From SZUA-442 sp963753185 (GTDB lineage: Bacteria > Actinomycetota > Acidimicrobiia > Spongiisociales > UBA5794): DNA of 64,000 nucleotides. The translations under genes were made by a program, and so were the position numbers. Below, piece after piece: positions 53,221 through 60,546 of this stretch (positions are counted from its first letter, which is position 1; the number at the start of each line of letters is the position of its first letter). The stretch lies in assembly GCA_963753185.1 (NCBI GenBank), contig CAVWBO010000007.1, forward strand, positions 1,364,001-1,428,000, in the 5' to 3' direction. The notes beneath the pieces were generated by a model that was given only the letters and a program-made list of their open reading frames with translations, was not told the origin of the DNA and ran no database searches.

Positions 53221-53412
53221 GTTCGTCCCCGCTCTCGTTCAGGCGCCAGGTGTTTCCCATCGCGGCGGCATGGCCGCGACCAGCTCGGGAAGGAGCCTGA
53301 TGCTTTCGATCTTCCGTGCAACCATCGGCATCCGCGTCGAATCACTGGATGGGCCGAGCGTCCCATTGCCAAGCACGTGATCCCCCGAATCACTCCGGGC
53401 GCCCCCAAGATC

Positions 53413-53418
53413 TAGGCT
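53413..53418 (+). promoter_or_regulatory. -10 element TAGGCT, leaderless start of GNAT gene
   Basis: TAGGCT ends 6 nt before GTG 53425. Confidence 0.5.
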
Positions 53419-53424
53419 TGCTGC

Positions 53425-53940
53425 GTGATCGCCGGAGACCTCGAGATTCGAAGGATCGCCTCCTCGGACTGGCGGATGCTGAAGGCGATTCGCCTCGAAG
53501 CGTTGGCGGATTCCCCGACGGCTTTCATCACGACCTTCGACGAGGCGAACGGGTATCCGGACGCCGTGTGGCTGGAGAGATCATCCGAACCGCCAGACGG
53601 TGGCCAGGCGACGTTCCTTGCGGTGCGCAGGGACCGCTGTCGTGGAATGGCCATCGGGCTCGACAGGTCGTCGGCCGGGCGTGCGGTCGTTGCGATCGTG
53701 TCGGTGTACGTTGCGCCAGGGGTGCGTCGCAGCGGTGTCGGGAATGCGCTGATGGATGCCGTGGAGGCATGGGCGCGGGTGCGTGGTGCAGCGGCGACTT
53801 CACTGTGGGTGGTTGACGGCAACGATGGCGCGAGGGGCTTCTATGAGGCGCGCGGGTACAGGGAGACCCTCGATCGGCAGAAGATCTCCGTTCCGCCGGT
53901 GCGGTGGGAGACGAGGCTCGAACTCCGGCTCAACGATTGA
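53425..53940 (+). CDS. GNAT-family N-acetyltransferase
   Basis: A 171-residue acetyltransferase. The acetyl-CoA site is VSVYVAPGVRRSGVGNALMDAVEAWARVRG, containing the R/Q-x-x-G-x-G/A loop (RRSGVG). A C-terminal strand NDGARGFYEARGYRETL is typical of GNATs acting on amines or protein N-termini. The substrate is unknown. The GTG start follows TAGGCT by 6 nt. Its end overlaps the stop of the convergent thioesterase gene by 11 nt. Confidence 0.88.
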   Translation: MIAGDLEIRRIASSDWRMLKAIRLEALADSPTAFITTFDEANGYPDAVWLERSSEPPDGGQATFLAVRRDRCRGMAIGLDRSSAGRAVVAIVSVYVAPGVRRSGVGNALMDAVEAWARVRGAAATSLWVVDGNDGARGFYEARGYRETLDRQKISVPPVRWETRLELRLND

Positions 53941-54721
53941 TCAGCTGGATCTGACGGCTCATCGCGACGAGGCTCCCGTCCTCGTCCCAGAGCGTGCCGC
54001 TCGATTCGAAGAACGTTCCCCCGATGAGGTCCGTGCGGAACGACACGGCGAGCCGTTGCGTTGCCGGTCGTCGACGCACGTGCAGGGTCAGCTCGATCGT
54101 GGGCGTCCACGGGGCGAATGAGCCGACCGAGAAGACGGGTGGGGGCAGTGCGTCCGCGAACATCGGAAGTGACAATGTGTCGATCGGGCGTCCGTCGGCG
54201 AACGAGACCCATCCCTCCATGACAGCGTCGTCCAGGGTCCTGCCCTGTGTCCACGCGGTCGAAGCCGGCGTGAGGCGGAGGTCGAGGTTGCGAACCATCG
54301 TCGGCACGAGCGGGTTGGCGCGGGGATCAGCGGCGAGGCAGTCCTGCGGTGGCGGCAGCTGGGGCATGGATACCGATCGATATCCGATGTCACCGGCGTT
54401 CGTGAGGTCTCCGAACGTCGTGAGTGTCGCAACCGCGACCGATCCGTCCTGGACGACGTCGGACCGGACGGTGCTCAGCGAACGTCCCGCCTTGACGAGT
54501 TGGCGGTCGAGCGATGCGGTGCCGACCTTGCCGGGACGCACGAAGTGGGCGCTCATCGTGATCGGGTCCGGATGGCTCGCCAACTCCCGTGCGCCCGCCA
54601 GGGCAACCGACATCAGGTACCCGCCGTGTGCAAAGCCAGGTCCCATCGTCCACCGCTCGGGGAAGGCGACGGATCCCGAGGCCTGATCGACCGCGATCGC
54701 CTCGTCGAATTCGTACATCAC
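53930..54721 (-). CDS. acyl-CoA thioesterase (TesB/hotdog-like)
   Basis: A 263-residue double-hotdog thioesterase-like protein. It has PERWTMGPGFAHGGYLMSVALAGARE (GG-Y/H motif of the first hotdog), MSAHFVRPGKVG, and a second hotdog with WVSFADGRPIDTLSLPMFADALPPPVF and TIELTLHVRRRPA. This is the pattern of TesB-like acyl-CoA thioesterases of actinobacteria. The acyl chain is unknown. The start is GTG 54721, overlapping the stop of the upstream ybaK-like gene, or ATG 54718. It is the third gene of pfkA - ybaK - thioesterase. The 3' end overlaps the convergent GNAT gene. Confidence 0.85.
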   Translation of the reverse strand: MMYEFDEAIAVDQASGSVAFPERWTMGPGFAHGGYLMSVALAGARELASHPDPITMSAHFVRPGKVGTASLDRQLVKAGRSLSTVRSDVVQDGSVAVATLTTFGDLTNAGDIGYRSVSMPQLPPPQDCLAADPRANPLVPTMVRNLDLRLTPASTAWTQGRTLDDAVMEGWVSFADGRPIDTLSLPMFADALPPPVFSVGSFAPWTPTIELTLHVRRRPATQRLAVSFRTDLIGGTFFESSGTLWDEDGSLVAMSRQIQLINR

Positions 54722-55215
54722 GGCTCCAGGGCTGACGCGAGCCCATCGACGACGGCGGCGGAAGGCATCCGAGTGAAGACCTCAGGATCGACTTTGATCT
54801 TCATGTCGCGTGATCCTCCTCCGACGATCACCCATGGTTGCTCGAGGACTGCCGCGTCGACGAACAGGGGCATGTCTGGGGGAAGGCCGAACGGGGTGAC
54901 TCCGCCGATCTCCATACCTGTCACCTCTGCGGTCAGTTCCTGCGGTGCGAACGACACCTTCCTGACATCCATGAGCTGGCGGCCCATTCGATTGACGTCG
55001 AGGCGCGTGGTGGCGAGAACAAGGAACATGGCATGGACGCCCTCGGGACGGCGCGACGCGAGCATGATCGCGTTCGCCGATTGCTCGGGCGGGATCCCGT
55101 AGTGAGCGCAGAACGCAGCAGTGTCTGCAAGGGCGGGATCGCACTCCATCGTCTCGTACGATGCGTCCACCGCGTCGAGGGCCGCGATCACCTTCATCCG
55201 AAGGACTTCGCTCAC
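54718..55215 (-). CDS. YbaK/ProX-type aminoacyl-tRNA deacylase
   Basis: A 165-residue protein with the YbaK/EbsC fold, which hydrolyses mischarged aminoacyl-tRNAs in trans. It contains a conserved block around ANAIMLASRRPEGVHAMFLVLATTRLDVNRM (the usual catalytic Lys is not obvious at its normal site, which is a reason for caution) and GGVTPFGLPPDMPLFVD, the GG-x-x-P-x-G motif of the family. GTG 55215 overlaps the pfkA stop (GTGA), which decides against the longer frame to 55263. Exact specificity (Cys-tRNAPro, Ala-tRNAPro) cannot be read from the sequence. Confidence 0.83.
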   Translation of the reverse strand: MSEVLRMKVIAALDAVDASYETMECDPALADTAAFCAHYGIPPEQSANAIMLASRRPEGVHAMFLVLATTRLDVNRMGRQLMDVRKVSFAPQELTAEVTGMEIGGVTPFGLPPDMPLFVDAAVLEQPWVIVGGGSRDMKIKVDPEVFTRMPSAAVVDGLASALEP

Positions 55216-56333
55216 TCGGTGTCGCCCATGCAGACGCCAAGGGACCGCGCAGCCCCGATCCACGGATGATCGATGGGGATCGTCTTGCGCCTGCCCGCGA
55301 CCTCCTCGAGGGGGATCGTGCGTGCCCCCTCACCGTCGCTCGCCACCATCACCCCGAACTCTCCCGCCGCGATCCGATCCGTGCAGGCGGTGCCGAGGGT
55401 GGTCGCCAGGATCCGGTCGACAGGTGAGGGTGATCCGCCACGCTGGACGTGACCGAGTATGGTCACACGCGCATCGAGCCCGGTTCGGGCCTCGAGTTCG
55501 GCGGCGATGTCGATCGTCCGTCGCCGTTCCGCTTCGAGTCGTAGCACCTCCTCCTTCAGAGCGGTCGCCTCCGACTCGCCGGCTTCCTTCGCACGAGCGC
55601 GCAGGTCCGCGATCTTCTGCATGCGCTCGGCGCTCATCGCTCCCTCTGCCACGGCGACGATGGAGAACCGACTTCCTGCGGTCCGCCTGTTGAGGATGGA
55701 CTGCGCGATGTCGTCGAGCGAGTAGCCGATCTCGGGGATCAGGATCACATCGGCGCCGCCGCCGAGACCCGCCCCGACCGTGAGCCACCCGGCGTTGTGT
55801 CCCATGATCTCGACGACGATGATTCGGTGGTGGCTGTGAGCCGTGCTGTGGAGCCTGTCGACGGCCTCGGTCGCGATGTTGAGAGCCGTATCGAACCCGA
55901 ACGAGCGGTCCGTTCCCCACACGTCGTTGTCGATGGTCTTGGGGAGGGCGATGACCGGCATGCCGTGTTCGGCCAACTTGAGTGCGTTCTTCATGGTTCC
56001 GCCTCCGCCGAGGCACACCAGCGCTTCCAGGTTGTGCTCGGTGAAGGTTGCGAGCATCGCGTCGCGCATGTCGAGGATCGTGCCTCCGACATCCATCTTG
56101 TGCACCTTGTCGCGACCCGTGCCAAGCACGGTCCCGCCCTGGGTGAGGATGCCGGACAAGGTCTCGGAGTCCAGCCGGATCGTCCGGTCCTGCATCAGAC
56201 CACGGAATCCGTCCCGGAATCCGATGACGTTCCAGCCGTGTTGGCGGATGGCGGACTTGCCGAGCGCCCTGATCGCCGCGTTGAGACCGGGCGCATCGCC
56301 CCCCGCCGTCAGTACTCCGATGCCCTTCGCCAC
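55212..56333 (-). CDS. pfkA: 6-phosphofructokinase, atypical phosphoryl-donor site
   Basis: A 373-residue PfkA-family enzyme that phosphorylates fructose-6-phosphate in glycolysis. Motifs: GGDAPGLNAAIR, CLGGGGTMKNA (G109-A117), PKTIDND (131-137) and EIMGHNAGWL. ATP-PFKs usually have GGDGS and PGTIDND; PPi-PFKs have GGDDT and PKTIDND; actinobacterial group III ATP enzymes have GGEGT and PKTIDND. Here the acidic Mg residue of that loop is Gly, so the donor (ATP, PPi or polyphosphate) is uncertain. Length exceeds the usual 320-345, with an inserted charged helix around 230-260. The GTG start has GGGAGG 4 nt upstream and TATCGT (56355-56360) as probable -10. Confidence 0.9.
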   Translation of the reverse strand: MAKGIGVLTAGGDAPGLNAAIRALGKSAIRQHGWNVIGFRDGFRGLMQDRTIRLDSETLSGILTQGGTVLGTGRDKVHKMDVGGTILDMRDAMLATFTEHNLEALVCLGGGGTMKNALKLAEHGMPVIALPKTIDNDVWGTDRSFGFDTALNIATEAVDRLHSTAHSHHRIIVVEIMGHNAGWLTVGAGLGGGADVILIPEIGYSLDDIAQSILNRRTAGSRFSIVAVAEGAMSAERMQKIADLRARAKEAGESEATALKEEVLRLEAERRRTIDIAAELEARTGLDARVTILGHVQRGGSPSPVDRILATTLGTACTDRIAAGEFGVMVASDGEGARTIPLEEVAGRRKTIPIDHPWIGAARSLGVCMGDTE

Positions 56334-56409
56334 GCAACCTCCCTATCGAACCGCACGATACCCCGTCCCGGTTCCCAGGACGGAGTGGTCATCGGTGTGC
56401 GAAAAATGC

Positions 56410-56438
56410 GTGACAGATCGGGTCGACCGTGGCATGAT
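56410..56438 (+). promoter_or_regulatory. near-consensus sigma-A promoter in the pfkA upstream gap
   Basis: GTGACA (56410-56415) and CATGAT (56433-56438) are each one base from the -35 and -10 consensus and lie exactly 17 nt apart. This is the best complete promoter in the window. Transcription would start near 56445, immediately before the 16S-complementary stretch. Confidence 0.65.
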
Positions 56439-56444
56439 CGCGGT

Positions 56445-56650
56445 CCGGTGAAAGGAGGTGGTCCAGACAATGTCTGAAAGTTCTTCAAGGACCCCGGAGG
56501 TGGTCGAGCGCTAGCGCGACGATCATTCCATGAGGCCGCGCTCCTCTCATGAGGCAGGTGGCGACTTCAACTCGGACCACCGGAACCCGGAGCTCCGCAC
56601 GACCAAGGTCCCGTGCGGCGGTGCATGCGCCGAAAGCGCTCCGGGTTCTC
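56445..56650 (+). ncRNA. candidate structured leader/small RNA with extended anti-anti-SD sequence
   Basis: The 340-nt gap between pfkA and the MDMPI-like gene is not empty. After the promoter comes GAAAGGAGGTGGTCCAG (56450-56466), complementary to the 3' end of bacterial 16S rRNA over 17 positions with one G-U pair. Next is a 14-codon ORF. Then follows a nested fold: an 11-bp perfect outer stem (56583-56593 / 56638-56648) enclosing a 7-bp hairpin (56595-56601 / 56612-56618) and a 4-bp hairpin (56620-56623 / 56628-56631). The region may be the leader of the downstream gene, an independent small RNA, or a ribosome-binding decoy. No known RNA family was recognised. Confidence 0.5.
56470..56514 (+). 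CDS. 14-codon ORF after extended Shine-Dalgarno
   Basis: ATG 56470 opens MSESSSRTPEVVER followed by TAG. It lies 11 nt downstream of GGAGG within the long 16S-complementary run. An alternative overlapping mini-ORF starts at GTG 56448 and stops at 56477. The strong promoter and RBS make translation likely, but so short a peptide could be a leader peptide with no function of its own. No homologue is claimed. Confidence 0.4.
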   Translation: MSESSSRTPEVVER

Positions 56651-56659
56651 ACGCGCTGG

Positions 56660-56665
56660 TAGTGT
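56660..56665 (+). promoter_or_regulatory. -10 element TAGTGT, leaderless start of MDMPI-like gene
   Basis: TAGTGT ends 8 nt before ATG 56674. Confidence 0.45.
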
Positions 56666-56673
56666 CGCCATCC

Positions 56674-57444
56674 ATGGACACCCATGCCTACCTGACCTCC
56701 GTCGAGCGTGATGCTGCATCCATGATGGCGATCGCCGCCGACCTCCCGCTCGATACACCCGTTCCGACATGCCCGGGTTGGACACTGAGGGACCTCATGG
56801 AGCACACGGGCATCGTCCATCGACACAAGACCGAGACGGTACGCGGTGGTTGGCTCGACGAGTCTCCACCCGAGCCTCCCGGTCCCGATGGTGACCTCCT
56901 CGAGTGGTTCGGCAGCGGCGTCGAAGAGATGCTCGACGTGTTCCGTACGTCCGATCTGTCGCAGCCTACGTGGACGTGGTGTGCGCATGAACACAGAGCG
57001 GATTGGTGGGTTCGGCGAATGGCCCACGAGACCGTCATCCACGGCGCCGACTCGCTCATCGCCGCTGGTGGGACGGGGCGAGTCGATCAGGAGCTCGCGA
57101 TCGACGGCGTTGACGAGATCCTCGACGAGATGATGATCGGCGGGCCCGATTGGGGAACACTCACCGCCGGGGAGGGCGTGATCGCCCTCGAGGCGGGAGG
57201 CCGCCGGTGGGTCGTCCGTCGGGCCTCGTTCTCGGGAACCTCGCCGATCAGCGGGAACACGTACGAGGACCTTCCGGCGCTCGTGTACGCAGAGGGCAGC
57301 GAACCCGATGCGGTGATCGCAACAGACCCCGAGACCCTCGATCTCTGGCTCTGGGGCCGCGGCAATCTTCCGAGCGGCTCCGTCGGCGGCGACAAGTCAC
57401 TCGTCGACTACGTTCGTCTCGTCGCTGCAGAAGCGACCTCGTGA
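56674..57444 (+). CDS. maleylpyruvate isomerase-family (mycothiol-dependent-like) protein
   Basis: A 256-residue DinB/MDMPI-like protein. The N-terminal four-helix bundle has DLPLDTPVPTCPGWTLRDLMEHTGIVHRH, with the metal histidines of the MDMPI_N domain, and HRADWWVRRMAHETVIHGADS as the second conserved helix (third metal ligand). A C-terminal domain follows (VWRASFSGTSPISGNTY... with LPALVYAEG). Such proteins are abundant in mycothiol-making actinobacteria; a few isomerise maleylpyruvate, most are uncharacterised. ATG 56674 follows TAGTGT by 8 nt; the open frame to 56530 runs into the structured RNA region. The stop overlaps the JAMM gene (GTGA). Confidence 0.8.
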   Translation: MDTHAYLTSVERDAASMMAIAADLPLDTPVPTCPGWTLRDLMEHTGIVHRHKTETVRGGWLDESPPEPPGPDGDLLEWFGSGVEEMLDVFRTSDLSQPTWTWCAHEHRADWWVRRMAHETVIHGADSLIAAGGTGRVDQELAIDGVDEILDEMMIGGPDWGTLTAGEGVIALEAGGRRWVVRRASFSGTSPISGNTYEDLPALVYAEGSEPDAVIATDPETLDLWLWGRGNLPSGSVGGDKSLVDYVRLVAAEATS

Positions 57445-58049
57445 CCGATCAGGTCACGGTCACAACCTATCCGTATCGGTCGGACGCTGTCATCGCCGCC
57501 GCGAGGCTCTCCTCCGATGGCATTACCTCGAACATCGTGGTGGACGACGAGGGAGGCCTCAATCCCGGGTTCTACCGGGACTATGGGGTTCGCCTGGTGG
57601 TCGCGGCACACGATGCGGAGGACGCGTTCGTCAGCCTCGGAATCGAGCGATTGGTGTTGCCGGAGCTCCTTGCGCGAGCCATGACGGCGCATGCAGCGTT
57701 CGCCTATCCGGAGGAGGCCTGTGGTCTCGTGCTGTTCGAGAACGGGCTTCCCGTCTTCGTCTGCTGTCTCGACAATGCCGATCGATCCGAGCTGCGGTTC
57801 ACGATCGCGCCGTCCGACCACCACGGTGTGATCAGGTTTGCCGAGAGGAACGGCTGGGAGGTGGGCGGGGTCTTCCACAGCCACCCCCGTTCGCCTGCCC
57901 ACCCGTCGGGCGCCGACATCGCGGGCGGTGGTGATCCCGCGTGGGTCCACTTCATCGCAGGACCGGTCGCCGGCAGGTCCGGTGAGCTCCGCGCCTTTCG
58001 GATCGTCGATGGAACGGTCGACGAGGTCTCCCTCGTCGTCGGCGCATAG
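57441..58049 (+). CDS. JAMM/MPN+ metalloprotease with N-terminal signal-transducing-like domain
   Basis: A 202-residue protein in two parts. Residues 1-70 (VTTYPYRSDAVIAAARLSSDGITSNIVVDDEGG) resemble the small DUF2007 'putative signal transducing protein' domain. Residues about 72-202 are a JAMM domain with E91/E92 in YPEEACGLVLFE and the complete zinc motif H146-x-H148-x7-S156-x2-D159 (HSHPRSPAHPSGAD). Bacterial JAMM proteases such as Mec+ release cysteine from a CysO-type sulfur carrier. Downstream gene order (Rv1339-like, rph, rdgB) is the same as after mec in M. tuberculosis, though cysO and cysM are missing. The GTG start overlaps the preceding stop. Confidence 0.85.
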   Translation: MTDQVTVTTYPYRSDAVIAAARLSSDGITSNIVVDDEGGLNPGFYRDYGVRLVVAAHDAEDAFVSLGIERLVLPELLARAMTAHAAFAYPEEACGLVLFENGLPVFVCCLDNADRSELRFTIAPSDHHGVIRFAERNGWEVGGVFHSHPRSPAHPSGADIAGGGDPAWVHFIAGPVAGRSGELRAFRIVDGTVDEVSLVVGA

Positions 58050-58052
58050 ACT
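58047..58052 (+). promoter_or_regulatory. -10 element TAGACT, leaderless start of small membrane protein
   Basis: TAGACT overlaps the JAMM stop and ends 8 nt before ATG 58061. Confidence 0.45.
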
Positions 58053-58060
58053 CGCCTGCG

Positions 58061-58342
58061 ATGGCGCGATCTGAGCACAACCGTGAGGCGTATCGCGCCT
58101 TGTTCGGATACGTTGGAGCGGGACTCCAGGCCTTTGCCATCCTGATGATCGTGGCGTCGTTCCCGATCGCCCCGACGGTTGTCGTGGTCGTGCTGTTGAT
58201 ACTCACCGTCATCGGATCCGCGTGGTCGTGGCGAAAGTACCGCACGAACTTCATGATGCCCACCCTCGTCGGGACCGCGGCCGCCGTGGGATGGATGTTG
58301 GTCGTCGGGCTCGGGGCGATGTTGGGGTGGTGGGGGCCATGA
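58061..58342 (+). CDS. small three-helix membrane protein
   Basis: A 93-residue protein with a polar start (MARSEHNREAYRALFGY), three hydrophobic helices (about 17-36, 39-55 and 66-90), and a short basic loop (WRKYRTNFMMP). I do not recognise a family. It is positioned where other actinobacteria have a rhomboid or MurI gene in the mec-rph cluster. It overlaps the following MBL gene by ATGA, so they are co-expressed. Confidence 0.7.
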   Translation: MARSEHNREAYRALFGYVGAGLQAFAILMIVASFPIAPTVVVVVLLILTVIGSAWSWRKYRTNFMMPTLVGTAAAVGWMLVVGLGAMLGWWGP

Positions 58343-59100
58343 GGGTGACCGTGCTCGGCTCCAACGCGGGAGGACCGTCTCGCACGAACCCGGCGTCGGG
58401 CTATCTCGTGGAAGCCGACGGCCACCGGATGTGGCTGGACGCGGGACCCGGGACCTTCATGCCCTTGGCATCGATCATGGATCCTCGCGACCTGGAGTGC
58501 GTGGTGCTGTCCCACACCCACGTCGACCACTGTGCCGACCTGTTCGCCCTCTTCGCATACCTCGCATACGGGGCCCCTCCGCGCGACCCCGTTCCCGTTC
58601 TCGCTCCTCCCGGAACCCGCGAGAAATACGGTTCCTTCATCGGCGCGGGGGAGGGCCATCCGTTCCACGCCGTGTTCACGTTCGTTGAGCAGGAGCCCGG
58701 TTCGGAGGGTTCGTGCGGTCCGTTCGCCATGCGGTTCGGCGCGGCGGTTCACCCGGTCCCTGCCGTGGTGGCGCGAATCGAGGCCCGAGGTGCGGTGCTC
58801 GCGTACTCAGGGGATACGGGGCCCGGAGGCGATCTGGTCGAGCTCGCGACGGGAGCGGCGACGCTGCTGTGCGAGGCTGGCATCCAGGGTCTCCGTGACG
58901 CCCAGACCTACCCGTACCATCTCACGGCATTCGAAGCTGGCGAGGCAGCGGCGATCGCGGGCGTGTTCGATCTCGTGCTCACACATGTGCCTGCGAGGCT
59001 CGACCCACAAATCAGTGTCGATGAGGCCTCCGGTGCCTTCGTCGGACCCATCACCCATGCAGCACCGGGGACGTCGTTCACGGTTCGGACAACGGAGTAG
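58339..59100 (+). CDS. metallo-beta-lactamase-fold phosphodiesterase (Rv1339/CpdA-like)
   Basis: A 253-residue MBL-fold protein of the RNase Z/cyclic-phosphodiesterase side of the superfamily. It begins MRVTVLGSNAGGPSRTNPASGYLVE. The metal motif HTHVDH is in VVLSHTHVDHCADLF, followed by the aspartate AYSGDTGPGGDLVEL and a late LVLTHVPARLDP. Position (before rph and rdgB) and motifs match M. tuberculosis Rv1339, reported as an atypical class II cAMP phosphodiesterase. A role in cyclic-nucleotide or RNA end turnover is therefore likely, but unproven here. ATG 58339 overlaps the preceding stop. Confidence 0.88.
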   Translation: MRVTVLGSNAGGPSRTNPASGYLVEADGHRMWLDAGPGTFMPLASIMDPRDLECVVLSHTHVDHCADLFALFAYLAYGAPPRDPVPVLAPPGTREKYGSFIGAGEGHPFHAVFTFVEQEPGSEGSCGPFAMRFGAAVHPVPAVVARIEARGAVLAYSGDTGPGGDLVELATGAATLLCEAGIQGLRDAQTYPYHLTAFEAGEAAAIAGVFDLVLTHVPARLDPQISVDEASGAFVGPITHAAPGTSFTVRTTE

Positions 59101-59102
59101 CA

Positions 59103-59804
59103 ATGCGAAGTGACAGAGCAAGGAACGCCTTGAGGCCCGTGCGCATCACGCGCGGCTACACGGAGATGACGCCGGGATCGGTCCTCATCGAGATGGGCAG
59201 GACGAGGGTGCTGTGCACCGTGTCCCTGAGCGACGACGTGCCGCCATGGCTGCGCGGCTCGGGGACGGGGTGGGTGACGGCCGAGTACTCGATGCTGCCA
59301 GGGTCGAGCGCCGATCGGATCAAGAGATCGTCGATCGACGGTGGCCGGACGAAGGAGATCCAGCGGCTGATCGGGAGGTCGCTGAGGGCAGCCGTCGACG
59401 TGCATGCGATGGGACCGATGACCGCCCAGGTCGACTGCGACGTCCTCCAGGCCGACGGAGGGACACGGACGGCCTCGATCACAGGGGCCTGGATCGCGCT
59501 CGCCGACGCGTTCGATGCCTGGGTGGCGGCAGGACGGATCGAGGCGAGCCCCATGATTCGCAACGTCGCAGCGGTGTCCGTGGGTGTCCTCGATGGTGTC
59601 GCCCTCCTCGACCTCGACTATGTCGAGGACGTAGCCGTCGATGTCGACGCCAACGTCGTCATGACAGGGGACGGCGACCTGATCGAGGTCCAGGGAACCG
59701 CCGAGGGTGCGCCGTTCAGCAGGGGACTCCTCGACCAGATGCTCGACTACGCAGCGTCGGGGATCGGCGAGCTCGTCTCGATCCAGAACGGGTCCCGCTC
59801 GTGA
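59103..59804 (+). CDS. rph: ribonuclease PH
   Basis: A 233-residue phosphorolytic 3'-to-5' exoribonuclease that trims tRNA precursors with phosphate. It starts MRSDRARNALRPVRITRGYTEMTPGSVLIEMGRTRVLCTV, then has RSSIDGGRTKEIQRLIGRSLRAAVD with the phosphate-binding arginine, and VDCDVLQADGGTRTASITGAWIAL with the catalytic acidic residues. Full length. It lies 2 nt after the MBL gene, and its stop overlaps rdgB (GTGA). The three tRNA genes 2.3 kb downstream are not part of this operon. Confidence 0.95.
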   Translation: MRSDRARNALRPVRITRGYTEMTPGSVLIEMGRTRVLCTVSLSDDVPPWLRGSGTGWVTAEYSMLPGSSADRIKRSSIDGGRTKEIQRLIGRSLRAAVDVHAMGPMTAQVDCDVLQADGGTRTASITGAWIALADAFDAWVAAGRIEASPMIRNVAAVSVGVLDGVALLDLDYVEDVAVDVDANVVMTGDGDLIEVQGTAEGAPFSRGLLDQMLDYAASGIGELVSIQNGSRS

Positions 59805-60385
59805 GGCGCCCCCACGGCGTCGTGATCGCCTCGAAGAACCCGGACAAGATCAGCGAGATCGAAGCGGTCCTCGCCGGCCTCGATCCGCCCGTCGTGGTCA
59901 TCCCCGGCCACCTGTGGGAGGACGTCGCCGAGACCGAGGAGACGCTCGAGGCGAACGCGCTCTTGAAGGCGCGAGCCGTCGCTGCAGCGACCGGCCATGC
60001 GGCACTGGCGGACGACACGGGTCTCGAGGTGGATGCGCTCGGGGGAGCGCCGGGTGTCCGGTCAGCCCGCTATGCCGGCGAGGATGCCACCTACGGCGAC
60101 AACGTCGCTCTGCTCCTGTCGAACCTCGAAGGGATTCCTGATCGATCGGCGAGATTCCGCACGGCGATCGCCCTCGCCTCGCCGGGAGGGGAAAGCCTCG
60201 TGGTCGAGGGTGCGATCCAAGGTCACATAACGGAGTCGCCAAGGGGTGACGGTGGCTTCGGGTACGACCCCGTGTTCGAGGTCGCAGGCCGCACCTTCGC
60301 AGAGATGGGACCCGAGGAGAAGAACGGAATCAGCCATCGGGCGATGGCGCTCCGCGCCCTCGCCGACGCCCTGAACCGCTCGTGA
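59801..60385 (+). CDS. rdgB: non-canonical purine NTP pyrophosphatase (RdgB/HAM1)
   Basis: A 194-residue Ham1-type enzyme that removes ITP, dITP and XTP from the nucleotide pool. Motifs: VIASKNPDKISEIEAVL at the N-terminus with the SxNxxK loop, ALADDTGLEVDALGGAPGVRSARYAG with the catalytic Asp, GGFGYDPVF, and the ending EMGPEEKNGISHRAMAL. GTG 59801 overlaps the rph stop. It is the last gene of the MDMPI - JAMM - membrane - MBL - rph - rdgB run. Confidence 0.95.
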   Translation: MRRPHGVVIASKNPDKISEIEAVLAGLDPPVVVIPGHLWEDVAETEETLEANALLKARAVAAATGHAALADDTGLEVDALGGAPGVRSARYAGEDATYGDNVALLLSNLEGIPDRSARFRTAIALASPGGESLVVEGAIQGHITESPRGDGGFGYDPVFEVAGRTFAEMGPEEKNGISHRAMALRALADALNRS

Positions 60386-60546
60386 GTGTTGGCCTCGCCT
60401 AGCCGAACACCGCCCTTCGCGCGAACTACACAGCGAACTTGGGCGCCGATACGTGCGTGGCGAGAACTGCCCAGACAGGCCTCGATGACCGCCGGTTCAC
60501 ATTCATCTGTTCTCGTGAGACGATGAAGTGGTACGAAGGGACGCTT

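Noticed and set aside
56530..56673. N-terminal extension of the MDMPI-like protein in the same open frame
   Set aside because: The frame is open, but the sequence coincides with the stem-loop region, is not family-like, and ATG 56674 has a properly spaced TAGTGT box.
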